Notes: generated by a model from the sequence alone, not told the origin. Numbered from the stretch's first letter, positions 1 through 7,081 are shown. The stretch: DNA of 8,835 nucleotides from Pseudomonadota bacterium (GCA_021779635.1 JAJYAH010000244.1:1-8835), one strand, 5' to 3'. Translations and numbers: made by a program.

Positions 1-160
1 CGAAATCAAATCCCCAATGGGCGCGTCCTGGACTTTGTGTCGAGGCGAAGGCCCTCGTCGGTCATCGGGCTCGCTTCGGCCATGACGGGGCCTCCGGTGT
101 GGGGACGTGGGCGGATGGCCCTATCTAGTGCGCCGTGGCCGGGGCGCGGTAGGCTCTCGC
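1..160. other. Upstream region with no recognised feature
   Basis: This GC-rich stretch precedes the OLD-family gene. A frame open from base 2 to a stop at 83-85 could be the end of a gene outside the window, but it has no recognisable motif. I see no clear promoter pair, terminator or IS end here. Confidence 0.4.
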
Positions 161-166
161 AGGAGG
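161..166 (+). promoter_or_regulatory. Shine-Dalgarno site fixing the start of the OLD-family gene
   Basis: A perfect AGGAGG lies 6 bases before the ATG at 173. The same reading frame is open back to a possible start at 107, but that start has no comparable site, and the extra 22 residues are Gly/Arg-rich and unlike the family. The ATG at 173 begins directly with the conserved first strand of ABC/SMC-type ATPases (MKLRKVRVKGFQAF). This site therefore decides the start. Confidence 0.85.
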
Positions 167-172
167 GACCCG

Positions 173-2065
173 ATGAAACTGCGCAAGGTACGAGTGAAAG
201 GCTTTCAAGCGTTCGCGGATACCGGGGAGATCGAGTTTCGCGACGGGATCAACCTGATCATCGGGGCCAACAATGTCGGCAAGAGCGCCCTCCTCCGTGC
301 GCTGCGGCCGGAGCTCGCTGACGACCGGCACCGGTCGCCCGACTGCTGGGAAGGACACAAGTTACCGACCGCCCAGGTCGAGATGGCAATTGAACTTAGC
401 GGAAAAGAATTTAAGGACGCGATTATAAGAAGAGTGCTCAATGCTAGACCGAATTTTATAAAGACATCAATACCAGTGCCGCATTCTGATATAGAAATGT
501 GTATTAAATTCATCAAAGATATGATAAATTCGAGTACTGTAAAAGTAAATTTGTTAAATTCGTCTTGTATATTATTTGTGACAAGTTATGAATCGACTGA
601 AGTAGTCATGATTCAATATGATGTCTCGATCGTTCCACGTGATAAGCCATCTATAAAAATTATTTTTAGAATAAACGAGCAAGAAATAGACTACACAAAT
701 AGTACAACAGCTAACACGCCAGAAAATTCTATGCATGACATTATGAAGCAAATTCTGATGCAAAATATGTTTCATTTCTCTGCAGAGCGAACAATACAAC
801 ATAAATATTCAGCAAGTCGTGTTGAACAATTAATGCAGGATGCGAGTAATTTGGCAGCAGTTTTATATACTTTACAAGGAGAGAGTGGGGATTTATTTTC
901 GTCTATGATCAATCATGTCAGAGGAATCTTCCCTACGGTCGGCAACATCACCGTTGGGCCCGTGGCACCCAACAGCGGCGATGCTGCGCGGGTGGAGATC
1001 TTTGTCTGGCCGACGAAGGCCAGGGAGCGCCCACAACTGAGGTCCCCGCTCGCGGAGTGTGGGACCGGCGTGGCGCAGGTCATTGCGATCCTCACCGCCG
1101 TCATGACCTGCGAGAACGCGGTCATCATCATCGACGAGATCAACACCTTTCTCCATCCGGCCGCCGTAAAGGCGTTGCTGCGTATCCTGCAGACCGAATA
1201 TGGCCACCATCAATACATCATCGCCTCGCACTCGCCGGAGGTGATCGCCTCCGGCGCCGCGCAGTCGATTCATCTGGTCCGGCGCGAAGGCTACGAGTCA
1301 TGGGTCGAGAAGCTGGATATCGGCAAGATCGCGCACTTGCGCGAAGCGGCGGGGCAACTCGGCATTTCGATGATGGACGTCTTCGCGGCCGAGAGGATCG
1401 TCTGGGTCGAAGGCGAAACCGAGGAGCTGTGTTTCCCCCGCCTCTATGAGATGGCGACCGAAGGGGCGCCACGTCATGGAGTCAGATTCATTGCTGTGGT
1501 GTCAACCGGGGATTTTCAGAGAAAGCGGGACAAGGAGCTTGTATTCAAGATTTATGAGCGGCTCTGGAAAACCGCCCTGCCGCTCGCCAGATCTGCCGTG
1601 ATAAGCTTCGACAGCGAGGAGCTGCCTGAGGAGGAAAAGAACGACATGACAAGGCGGTCCAATGGCGCGATCCAGTTCCTCCCGCGCCGGAACCTCGAAT
1701 GCTACTTTCTCGACCCCGAGGCCATCGCCGAGTTCATCTCGGAACGCCTTCCAGGCGAGGCCCCGATCACGCATGAAAAGGTGGCGGGGGAGCTCAGCAA
1801 ACTGGCTGCAAGCCCGAAGTACAAAAGGTCTTGCTGGTCCGACAATCTTGGAGATCCCGTTTGGCTAAAGCAAGTGGACGGCGCAAAACTATTGAGTGAA
1901 GTGTGCGAAAATATTTCCGAGAACCGCGTAACCTATAATAAAATAGATGATGCATACGCGCTGATCTCGAAAATTGACGAGAAAAACCAGAATCATCTGG
2001 ACGAGCTGCTTAAATACGTTAAGGGTCTGGTGGAGGCGGTATCCGCCTCGCCCGGGAAAGCGTAG
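173..2065 (+). CDS. OLD-family protein: ABC-type ATPase fused to a TOPRIM nuclease domain
   Basis: A 630-residue protein. The N-terminal strand MKLRKVRVKGFQAF leads to Walker A GANNVGKS (31-38). An ABC-signature-like ECGTG lies at 295-299, Walker B IIIDE ends at D321-E322, and the H-loop SHSPE is at 352-356. A TOPRIM-like half follows: VEGETEE (412-418, with the expected catalytic Glu E413), FDSEE with D480, and RRNLECYFL (505-513), which resembles the R-x-x-E-x-Y motif of OLD/DUF4435-type TOPRIM domains. Family knowledge: OLD proteins are ATPase-controlled nucleases, several of which act in phage defence. Those of class 1 stand alone and those of class 2 (GajA) pair with a UvrD-like helicase. 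None is seen downstream, so this fits class 1, and the length is close to that class. Bases about 388-925 (residues about 72-251) are very AT-rich (about 26% GC in 481-600 by hand count), against about 73% in 1021-1080. The anti-phage role is inference. A fused PARIS-like AriA-AriB protein is an alternative. Confidence 0.85.
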   Translation: MKLRKVRVKGFQAFADTGEIEFRDGINLIIGANNVGKSALLRALRPELADDRHRSPDCWEGHKLPTAQVEMAIELSGKEFKDAIIRRVLNARPNFIKTSIPVPHSDIEMCIKFIKDMINSSTVKVNLLNSSCILFVTSYESTEVVMIQYDVSIVPRDKPSIKIIFRINEQEIDYTNSTTANTPENSMHDIMKQILMQNMFHFSAERTIQHKYSASRVEQLMQDASNLAAVLYTLQGESGDLFSSMINHVRGIFPTVGNITVGPVAPNSGDAARVEIFVWPTKARERPQLRSPLAECGTGVAQVIAILTAVMTCENAVIIIDEINTFLHPAAVKALLRILQTEYGHHQYIIASHSPEVIASGAAQSIHLVRREGYESWVEKLDIGKIAHLREAAGQLGISMMDVFAAERIVWVEGETEELCFPRLYEMATEGAPRHGVRFIAVVSTGDFQRKRDKELVFKIYERLWKTALPLARSAVISFDSEELPEEEKNDMTRRSNGAIQFLPRRNLECYFLDPEAIAEFISERLPGEAPITHEKVAGELSKLAASPKYKRSCWSDNLGDPVWLKQVDGAKLLSEVCENISENRVTYNKIDDAYALISKIDEKNQNHLDELLKYVKGLVEAVSASPGKA

Positions 2066-2128
2066 CTCCTCATCCACAAAAATCTCGAGTCTGCTGGCTC
2101 CTTCGTGATTCCATGTGTTCCGGGCGGA

Positions 2129-2260
2129 CTCCGCTATCCGAATGATCTGGCGACGGCAGGATGGGCGTTTGTCGCTCCGCTGGCCCCGCCAGCCAAGCGC
2201 GGCGGTAACGAGTGCACGGTCGATGCGCGCGAGATCATCAACGGGATCGTGTACAGCCGC
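2129..2260 (+). pseudogene. IS5-family transposase remnant (N-terminal fragment)
   Basis: One frame reads LRYPNDLATAGWAFVAPLAP, then PPAKRGGN, TVDAREIINGIVY. This is the well-known N-terminal region of IS5-family (IS427-like) transposases, usually of the form RYPSDLTDAEW..I.PL.PPAKRGG..RTVD.RE..N...Y. Similarity stops at about 2260, and the frame then runs into the antisense of the next gene. The DDE catalytic domain is absent, so it cannot be active. It ends 7 bp before the stop codon of the convergent dehydratase gene, so it marks the junction between the accessory segment and the metabolic block. There is no good start codon with a ribosome binding site, and I found no terminal inverted repeat. 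Confidence 0.75.
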
Positions 2261-2267
2261 AAAAAAC

Positions 2268-3068
2268 TCACGCCGCCCTCTGCTCGCGCGGCTGGTAGAT
2301 CGCGATATGCTGGCAATGGGCCAGCGGCGTGCGGCCGTTGGCGACGACGAGCGCGTCGAGTTCGACGAAGCGATGGCCCTTCCGTTCGTAATTGCCGGTC
2401 ACCTTGGCCCGCGCGGTCAATGTGTCGCCGCTCGCGGCGGCCGTCAGCAGCTGCATCCGGCTGCCGACATGGATCCACGGCCCGAGAATGGCGTTATCCA
2501 TCAGCACCTTGTTCATGACCCGCTGGAGCAGGCCGGGATGGCCGAGTCCTTCGCGCGCGTAGATCGGATCGGTCTCGCGCACGTCGGCCAGATAGTCCGT
2601 GGCCGCATCGCTTTCCCAGGCCCGCGGCACCGTGCCGAGCCAGGTGCCGAGCGCGAAGGAGGTCGCGCTGACCGGTTTGCGCTCGGCCACCGCGGCGGTT
2701 TCGCGGAAATCCGCAATCGGGATCGAGGGCGCGGACGCGGGCAGCGATGCGCTGCCGGTCGCGCAGAGCTGTCCCTGGCTGTGGAGCTCGATCGTCAGAG
2801 CGCCATCGCGTTCGTCAGCGGTGACATGAGCCATCTCGCCATCATAGACGGGCTTGATGAACCGCGCCTCCATCCACCCGCGCTCGAGAAACGCGCGGCC
2901 CCAGCGCGAAACCGGCGAATGCATCATGTAGGCCATCACATCGACCCCCGGCACCAGCCCGCCGCTGAAACCGAACCGCTTCGCCACGGTGTCGTCGTGC
3001 ATTTTGTTTTCCGAGAGCCTGGCGGTGTTGTAGGCCTGGACGCGGTAAGGCTCGAGCCGGCTCGTCAT
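2268..3068 (-). CDS. MaoC-like acyl dehydratase with two hotdog domains
   Basis: A 266-residue protein that begins MTSRLEPYRVQAYNTARLSE. The N-terminal half carries NKMHDDTVAKRFGFSGGLVPG (residues 21-41). Its H24-D25 and the following GG-LVPG turn match the hydratase motif of the MaoC / FAS1-type dehydratase superfamily, which adds or removes water on enoyl-type thioesters. The C-terminal half looks like a second hotdog (about 155-260, including DTLTARAKVTGNYERKGHRF and ALVVANG). Two hotdog domains in about 270 residues is a usual double-hotdog size. The start at 3068 was chosen because the conserved sequence begins there; the open frame continues upstream but only as Arg/Pro-rich translation antisense to the next gene. 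A purine-rich stretch (AGGGAAAA) lies before the ATG. It is transcribed divergently from the oxidoreductase/dehydrogenase pair across a 214-bp gap, which suggests shared regulation. The substrate is unknown. Confidence 0.8.
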   Translation of the reverse strand: MTSRLEPYRVQAYNTARLSENKMHDDTVAKRFGFSGGLVPGVDVMAYMMHSPVSRWGRAFLERGWMEARFIKPVYDGEMAHVTADERDGALTIELHSQGQLCATGSASLPASAPSIPIADFRETAAVAERKPVSATSFALGTWLGTVPRAWESDAATDYLADVRETDPIYAREGLGHPGLLQRVMNKVLMDNAILGPWIHVGSRMQLLTAAASGDTLTARAKVTGNYERKGHRFVELDALVVANGRTPLAHCQHIAIYQPREQRAA

Positions 3069-3282
3069 GCCTGTTTTCCCTGATTTTCCTCGTTGATCCT
3101 GAAAAATAGCCCGCCAGACGGCAGCCGCCTTGCGCCGCGCGGCCAAGCATACGTCCCCTTCCTGTCGCGTAAAGCCGCCGGCGCCCCCGGGCTCCGGCAT
3201 CCCCGGCGATGCGGGCACCGCCCCCCACCTTGCCCGCCGCCCGCGCACCCGGCAGGATCGTCGGCGACAGGGGAGGGGCGGC
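3069..3282. other. Divergent intergenic region between dehydratase and quinone oxidoreductase
   Basis: These 214 bp separate two divergently transcribed genes and must hold the promoters for both directions. The half nearer the dehydratase is less GC-rich (about 3070-3110) and the rest is very GC-rich. I found no convincing -35/-10 pair, operator palindrome or riboswitch. A strong GGGAGGGG (3271-3278) lies 4 bases before the ATG of the plus-strand gene. Confidence 0.5.
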
Positions 3283-4257
3283 ATGAAGGCGATCGTGTGC
3301 GAGACCTGGGGTGGGCCGGAGCTGCTGCAGCTCAAGGACCTGCCCTCGCCGCAGCCGGGGCCGGGCGAGGTGCGGCTCAGGGTGCGCGCCGCCGGGGTGA
3401 ATTTTCCGGACATCCTCATCATCCAGAAGAAATACCAGCTTCAACCGCAACTGCCCTTCACCCCCGGCGCCGAGGTCAGCGGCGAGGTCGAGGCCGTCGG
3501 GCCGGACGTTGCCGGGCTCGCGCCGGGCGCGCGGGTGCTGGCGCTGTGCTCGGTCGGCGGCTTCGCCGAGGAGGTGGTGGTGCCGGCGAAGAGCTGCGTG
3601 ACGCTGCCGGACGGCGTCGGCTTCGATGTCGCCGCCGGCTTCATGCTCGTCTACGCCACCGGCTGGCACGCGCTGATCGACCGCGCCGAGCTGCGCGCCG
3701 GCGAGACCGTGCTGGTGCTGGGCGCGGCCGGCGGCGTCGGGCTCGCCGCCGTGGAGATCGCCAAGGCGGCCGGCGCGCGGGTCATCGCCTGCGCCTCGTC
3801 GGACGAGAAGCTCGCCATCTGCCGCGCCCACGGCGCCGACGAGACCATCAATTACAGCACCGAGGAGCTGCGCGCCGGCATCGCGCGGACCGCGGGCAAG
3901 CGCGGGCCGGACGTGATCTATGATCCGGTCGGCGGCAAATACGCCGAGCCCGCCTTCCGCTCCATCGCCTGGCGCGGGCGCTACCTCGTCATCGGCTTCG
4001 CCGACGGCACCATCCCCGCCCTGCCGCTGAACCTGCCGCTGCTCAAGGGCGCCTCGGTGGTCGGCGTGTTCTGGGGCAATTTCGCCCGCTTCGAGCCGGA
4101 GCGCCACGCCGAGGGCATGCGCCAGCTCTTCGGCTGGCTGCAGGCGGGCAAGCTGAAGCCGCTCGTCTCCGGCCATTACCCATTGGCCGAGACGCCGCAG
4201 GCGCTGCGCGACATCGCCGCGCGCAAGGTCACCGGCAAGATCGTCATCGAGCCCTGA
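3283..4257 (+). CDS. NAD(P)H:quinone oxidoreductase (zeta-crystallin-like, zinc-free MDR)
   Basis: A 324-residue medium-chain dehydrogenase/reductase. The GroES-like N-terminal domain contains RAAGVNFPDILI (35-46), typical of the quinone oxidoreductase/zeta-crystallin branch, followed by PGAEVSGEVEAVG (61-73). The Rossmann domain carries the nucleotide-binding loop GAAGGVG (147-153), and the C-terminus ends in the usual KVTGKIVIEP. The cysteines and histidines that bind catalytic or structural zinc in alcohol dehydrogenases are not in place, so this is the zinc-independent type. It would reduce quinones or activated enones with NAD(P)H in the cytoplasm. The start at 3283 is set by GGGAGGGG 4 bases upstream and by the family-typical MKAIV; the open frame upstream is unlike the family. 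The stop is followed after 27 bp by the dehydrogenase gene in the same direction, suggesting an operon. The length is normal and codon use fits the GC-rich neighbours. Confidence 0.88.
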   Translation: MKAIVCETWGGPELLQLKDLPSPQPGPGEVRLRVRAAGVNFPDILIIQKKYQLQPQLPFTPGAEVSGEVEAVGPDVAGLAPGARVLALCSVGGFAEEVVVPAKSCVTLPDGVGFDVAAGFMLVYATGWHALIDRAELRAGETVLVLGAAGGVGLAAVEIAKAAGARVIACASSDEKLAICRAHGADETINYSTEELRAGIARTAGKRGPDVIYDPVGGKYAEPAFRSIAWRGRYLVIGFADGTIPALPLNLPLLKGASVVGVFWGNFARFEPERHAEGMRQLFGWLQAGKLKPLVSGHYPLAETPQALRDIAARKVTGKIVIEP

Positions 4258-4284
4258 ACCGTCAGCCAGGCAAAGGAAGCCGCC

Positions 4285-5160
4285 ATGCAGGAATTTGCCG
4301 GACGCGTCGCCGTCATCACCGGAGCGGCCAGCGGCTTCGGGCGCGAATTCGCCCGCCGCGCCGCCGGGCTCGGCATGAAGCTGGTGCTCGCCGATGTCGA
4401 GGCCGGCCCGCTCGGCCTCGTCGGCGCCGAGCTGACCGCCAAGGGCACCGAGGTCGCGCTCGAGACCGTCGACGTCAGCGACGCCGAGGCGATGGAGCGC
4501 GCCGCCGGGCGCAGCGTCGCCCGCTTCGGCGGCGTGCATCTGCTGTTCAACAATGCCGGGGTGAGCGCCGGCGGCGGGCTGATCTGGGAGACCTCGCCGG
4601 CCGACTGGCAATGGGTGCTGGGGGTGAACGTGCTCGGCGTCGTCAACGGCATCCGCGCCTTCGTGCCGCACATGCTGCGCGGCGGGGCGCCGGGGCACGT
4701 CGTCAACACCGCCTCGGTCGCCGGGCTCATCTCGCCGCAGCTCATGGGCGTCTACAACGCCTCCAAGCACGCGGTGGTCACGATCTCGGAGACGCTGCAC
4801 CAGGATTTGACGCAGGTCGGCGCGCCGATCGGCGTCAGCGTGCTGTGCCCGGCCTTCGTCGATACCGGCATCAAGGACGCCGAGCGCAACCGGCCGGAGG
4901 CGCTGCGCAACACCGGCCCGCGCACCGAGAGCCAGCGCGCCGCCGCCGAGGGCTCGCGCAAGGCGATCCAGTCCGGCCGCCTCACCGCCGCGGACGTCGC
5001 CGAGCGCACCTTCGCGGCGATCCAGTCCGGCATGTTCTACTGCATCACCCACCCGCGCATCCTGCCGGCGGTGGAGCGGCGGATGCAGGACATCCTGGAA
5101 GGCCGCACCCCGCGCGACCCGTTCGCCGACAAGCCGGAGGTGGCGTTCAGGCCGGCGTAA
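4285..5160 (+). CDS. Classical short-chain dehydrogenase/reductase (SDR)
   Basis: A 291-residue protein. It has the cofactor motif TGAASGFG (12-19), D37 at the end of the second strand (which favours NAD(H) over NADP(H)), NNAG (89-92), N115, S144 in NTASVAG, and the catalytic Y157-x-x-x-K161 in VYNASK. The full N-S-Y-K tetrad is present, so the enzyme should be active. The C-terminal 80-90 residues are longer than in the 250-residue core family and are predicted to form the substrate lid. AAGGAAG at 4273-4279 precedes the ATG by a normal distance. It follows the quinone oxidoreductase by 27 bp and is probably co-transcribed with it. It would interconvert a hydroxyl and a carbonyl group; the substrate cannot be inferred. 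The opposite-strand dehydratase suggests acyl-type chemistry, but that is only context. Confidence 0.9.
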   Translation: MQEFAGRVAVITGAASGFGREFARRAAGLGMKLVLADVEAGPLGLVGAELTAKGTEVALETVDVSDAEAMERAAGRSVARFGGVHLLFNNAGVSAGGGLIWETSPADWQWVLGVNVLGVVNGIRAFVPHMLRGGAPGHVVNTASVAGLISPQLMGVYNASKHAVVTISETLHQDLTQVGAPIGVSVLCPAFVDTGIKDAERNRPEALRNTGPRTESQRAAAEGSRKAIQSGRLTAADVAERTFAAIQSGMFYCITHPRILPAVERRMQDILEGRTPRDPFADKPEVAFRPA

Positions 5161-5217
5161 GACTCGCCCGCTACCGTCGCTGTTCCGCCGTTCCCTTCCC
5201 TCCAAGGAGTTCCCGCC

Positions 5218-5559
5218 ATGCGCACGCCGAGACGATGCAGCCTGGTTCTCGCCGCAGGCTTCGCCACCCTCCTCGCCGGCCTCGGCACCGCCCGCGCCGA
5301 TGGCTGGCACGGCGGTGACGGCGGCTGGCGCGGCGGCGACGGTGGTGGCTGGCGGGGCGGTGAGGGTGGCTGGGGTGGCGGGGAAGGTGGCGGCTGGCGC
5401 GGCGGCGAGGGCGAAGGCGGCTGGCGCGGCGGGGAGTGGGGCGGCGGTTGGGGCGGACCGGGCTATGCCGGCCCGCCTCCAGGCGCCTATTACGGTGCCC
5501 CCGGCTATTACGGCGCCCCCGGCTATTACGGCGGCGGCGAGGGCGACGACGACGACTGA
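5218..5559 (+). CDS. Small secreted Gly/Trp-rich protein with Tyr-rich repeats and Asp tail
   Basis: A 113-residue protein with a Sec signal peptide: a basic start (MRTPRRCS), a hydrophobic core at about 9-23, and an ARA cleavage site at 25-27. The mature part has irregular repeats of GGWRGGEG/GGWRGGDG, then a Pro/Tyr/Gly segment with GAPGYY repeats, and it ends in four aspartates. AAGGAG at 5204-5209 lies 8 bases before the ATG, which strongly supports translation. It is 57 bp after the SDR gene in the same direction, so it may share its transcript. No enzyme family is recognised. The composition resembles low-complexity cell-surface or periplasmic proteins that form flexible or adhesive layers. 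A structural or metal-binding role is only a guess based on the acidic tail. Other-frame readings here are shadows, since only this frame has both the signal peptide and the ribosome binding site. Confidence 0.75.
   Translation: MRTPRRCSLVLAAGFATLLAGLGTARADGWHGGDGGWRGGDGGGWRGGEGGWGGGEGGGWRGGEGEGGWRGGEWGGGWGGPGYAGPPPGAYYGAPGYYGAPGYYGGGEGDDDD
5494..5529 (+). repeat. Tandem 18-bp repeat, two copies
   Basis: Two head-to-tail 18-bp copies (5494-5511 and 5512-5529) differ at one base (GGTGCC versus GGCGCC at the start). Each encodes GAPGYY. They lie inside the Gly-rich secreted protein gene and show that its tail grew by duplication. Confidence 0.85.
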
Positions 5560-7068
5560 TCAGCCGCGCGGCACGACGTAGCCGTAGGCGAGGTTGCTGC
5601 GCCCCGGCGCGTCCTGCAGGTAGGCCTGCTTCATGCGCGCGATGCCGTCGCTGTGGCGCGGATCGTTCTCGGCGTGGCGCTGCAGCTTGTAGAAACTGGC
5701 CGCGTTGCCGCCGAGGATGGCCGCCTTCACCGCCCCGTTGGCCGGGCCGAGCGGCGCGAACCCGTACTTGCGCTGCATGTCCTCCGGCACTTCGAGCCGG
5801 CGGAACGCCTCGATCTGCCATTGCGGCGAGCCGTACCACACCGAGTCCGTGCCCCAGAACACGTGCTCGTGGCCGAGTCCCTTGATCAGCACGGCCATCA
5901 TCGCGGCGCAGAAGCGCGGCGCGGTCACCGCCGAGACGGCGAAGGAGGTGCCGACATCGGCATAGACGTTGCTCACGCCGTATTTCGCCGGGATCGAAGC
6001 GAGGTCGGAGACCCAGCGCATGTAGCCGGTGCTCTCGAACTCGGCCAGGTCCTTGTCCGGGTTCTCGAGGAACGGGCGCAGCGCGGCGTGGTAGATGACG
6101 AAGTTCATCTGCGGCCAGTCCTTCGCCGCTTTCGGCACGTCGTCCACGGCGGCGAATTTCCACGCCCCGCCGGGGATCGAGGTTTCGTAGTCCGCCGGCA
6201 GCAGTCCCTTGTGGATGCAGAGCGTGGTGATGCCGGACTTCACCGCCTTCTCGTAGAACGGATACATCAGCGCTTCGTCGTCGAGCCGCCAGGGGAATTT
6301 CGTCGTCGCCGGCGAGAGCGGATCGCCGATGGTGTAGCCCTTCCAGCTGTTCGGCTTCACCGTGGCGATGCAGCGCTCGACTTCATCCATCCAGCCCGGC
6401 TGGCGCGGCGTGATCACCGAATGGTAGTAGAGCCGGCGCGTGCCGGCGATCGAGTTCACCGTGTCGGCGGCCTGCTTGATCTGGTCGTTGGTGAGCAGCC
6501 AGTTGGCCGGATCGTCGAACGGCGCGCCGGAGAGCAGGCCGATCTCGGTGTCGCTGTCGAGATAGATCTCCTTGAGGAAATTGTCGAACTTGTAGCGGTC
6601 CAGCGTCAGGCCGTAGCGGTCCTTGGCGATCGAGGGGTTCCAGTATTCGGCGGCATATTTGGCCAGCCCGATCAGCCCCTCGAACTTGTAGTCGTCGCGC
6701 ACGAAGTGCAGCTGGTCGTCGAACACGAACTGGCCGGCGTGCTCGCGCGCCCGCGCCGCCGCCGCGTCCGGCTCCGCCGCCTCGGCCTCGCTGACGTCGA
6801 AGACGCGGCCGAAGACCTCGTTCATGGCCACGAAGGCGGCGGCCATGCCGCAGGCGCTGCGCAGGAAGCGCCGCCGGTCCAGGCCGAGCCGGCGTCCGTG
6901 AACCTCCGCCAGCTCCGCCAGCCGCGCCTCGGCCCGGCGCTGCTGCGCGGTCTGCGGCAGCGGGTTGAATTCGCCGTTGGAGACCATCTGCGGCGGCACC
7001 GGCGCGGTGAACACCGCCTCCGCCGGCGCCAGGCGTGAAAGCTCGCGATCGCTCAGGAAAAATCCCAT
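5560..7068 (-). CDS. Tat-type amidohydrolase-2 family metal-dependent hydrolase
   Basis: A 502-residue protein. Residues 65-88 hold a twin-arginine-type signal (DRRRFLRSACGMAAAF), preceded by an unusually long n-region of about 64 residues and followed by an Ala/Glu-rich stretch where cleavage could occur (SEAEAAE, 93-99). The rest resembles the TIM-barrel amidohydrolase-2 (PF04909-like) family: a first-strand motif with D117, D118 and H121 (FVFDDQLHF), H286 (CIHKGL), H327 (VIYHAAL), D408 in VFWGTDS, and ILGGNAASFY (451-460) near the end. These are the expected places for the metal ligands and catalytic Asp. Substrates in the family include decarboxylated or hydrolysed carboxylic compounds; none can be assigned. 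The start at 7068 is preceded by GGGGGGAA. An alternative start at 7083 and a longer frame to 7245 lack better support. It is transcribed toward the Gly-rich gene, and the two stop codons are adjacent. Codon use is GC-rich and native-looking. Confidence 0.8.
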   Translation of the reverse strand: MGFFLSDRELSRLAPAEAVFTAPVPPQMVSNGEFNPLPQTAQQRRAEARLAELAEVHGRRLGLDRRRFLRSACGMAAAFVAMNEVFGRVFDVSEAEAAEPDAAAARAREHAGQFVFDDQLHFVRDDYKFEGLIGLAKYAAEYWNPSIAKDRYGLTLDRYKFDNFLKEIYLDSDTEIGLLSGAPFDDPANWLLTNDQIKQAADTVNSIAGTRRLYYHSVITPRQPGWMDEVERCIATVKPNSWKGYTIGDPLSPATTKFPWRLDDEALMYPFYEKAVKSGITTLCIHKGLLPADYETSIPGGAWKFAAVDDVPKAAKDWPQMNFVIYHAALRPFLENPDKDLAEFESTGYMRWVSDLASIPAKYGVSNVYADVGTSFAVSAVTAPRFCAAMMAVLIKGLGHEHVFWGTDSVWYGSPQWQIEAFRRLEVPEDMQRKYGFAPLGPANGAVKAAILGGNAASFYKLQRHAENDPRHSDGIARMKQAYLQDAPGRSNLAYGYVVPRG

Positions 7069-7073
7069 GGTCG

Positions 7074-7081
7074 TTCCCCCC
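7074..7081 (-). promoter_or_regulatory. Ribosome binding site choosing the hydrolase start
   Basis: On the minus strand, GGGGGGAA ends 5 bases before the ATG at 7068. An in-frame ATG at 7083 overlaps this G-run and has no purine-rich site before it. The ATG at 7068 is therefore the better start. Confidence 0.6.

Noticed and set aside
107..172. N-terminal extension of the OLD-family protein
   Set aside because: The extra 22 residues have no ribosome binding site and no family likeness, while AGGAGG points to the start at 173.
2115..3083. A 322-codon plus-strand frame opposite the dehydratase
   Set aside because: It is antisense to the MaoC-like gene and lacks domain motifs; only the short transposase likeness in a neighbouring frame at 2129-2260 is real.
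2842..5310. An 822-codon open frame on the minus strand across the oxidoreductase and SDR genes
   Set aside because: It is antisense to two well-supported enzymes and has the Arg/Gly/Ala-rich composition of a GC-rich shadow frame, with no domain.
5653..7038. A 461-codon plus-strand frame opposite the amidohydrolase
   Set aside because: It is rich in Arg, Val, His and Asp with no motif, and the opposite strand has the full metal-ligand pattern, so it is a shadow.
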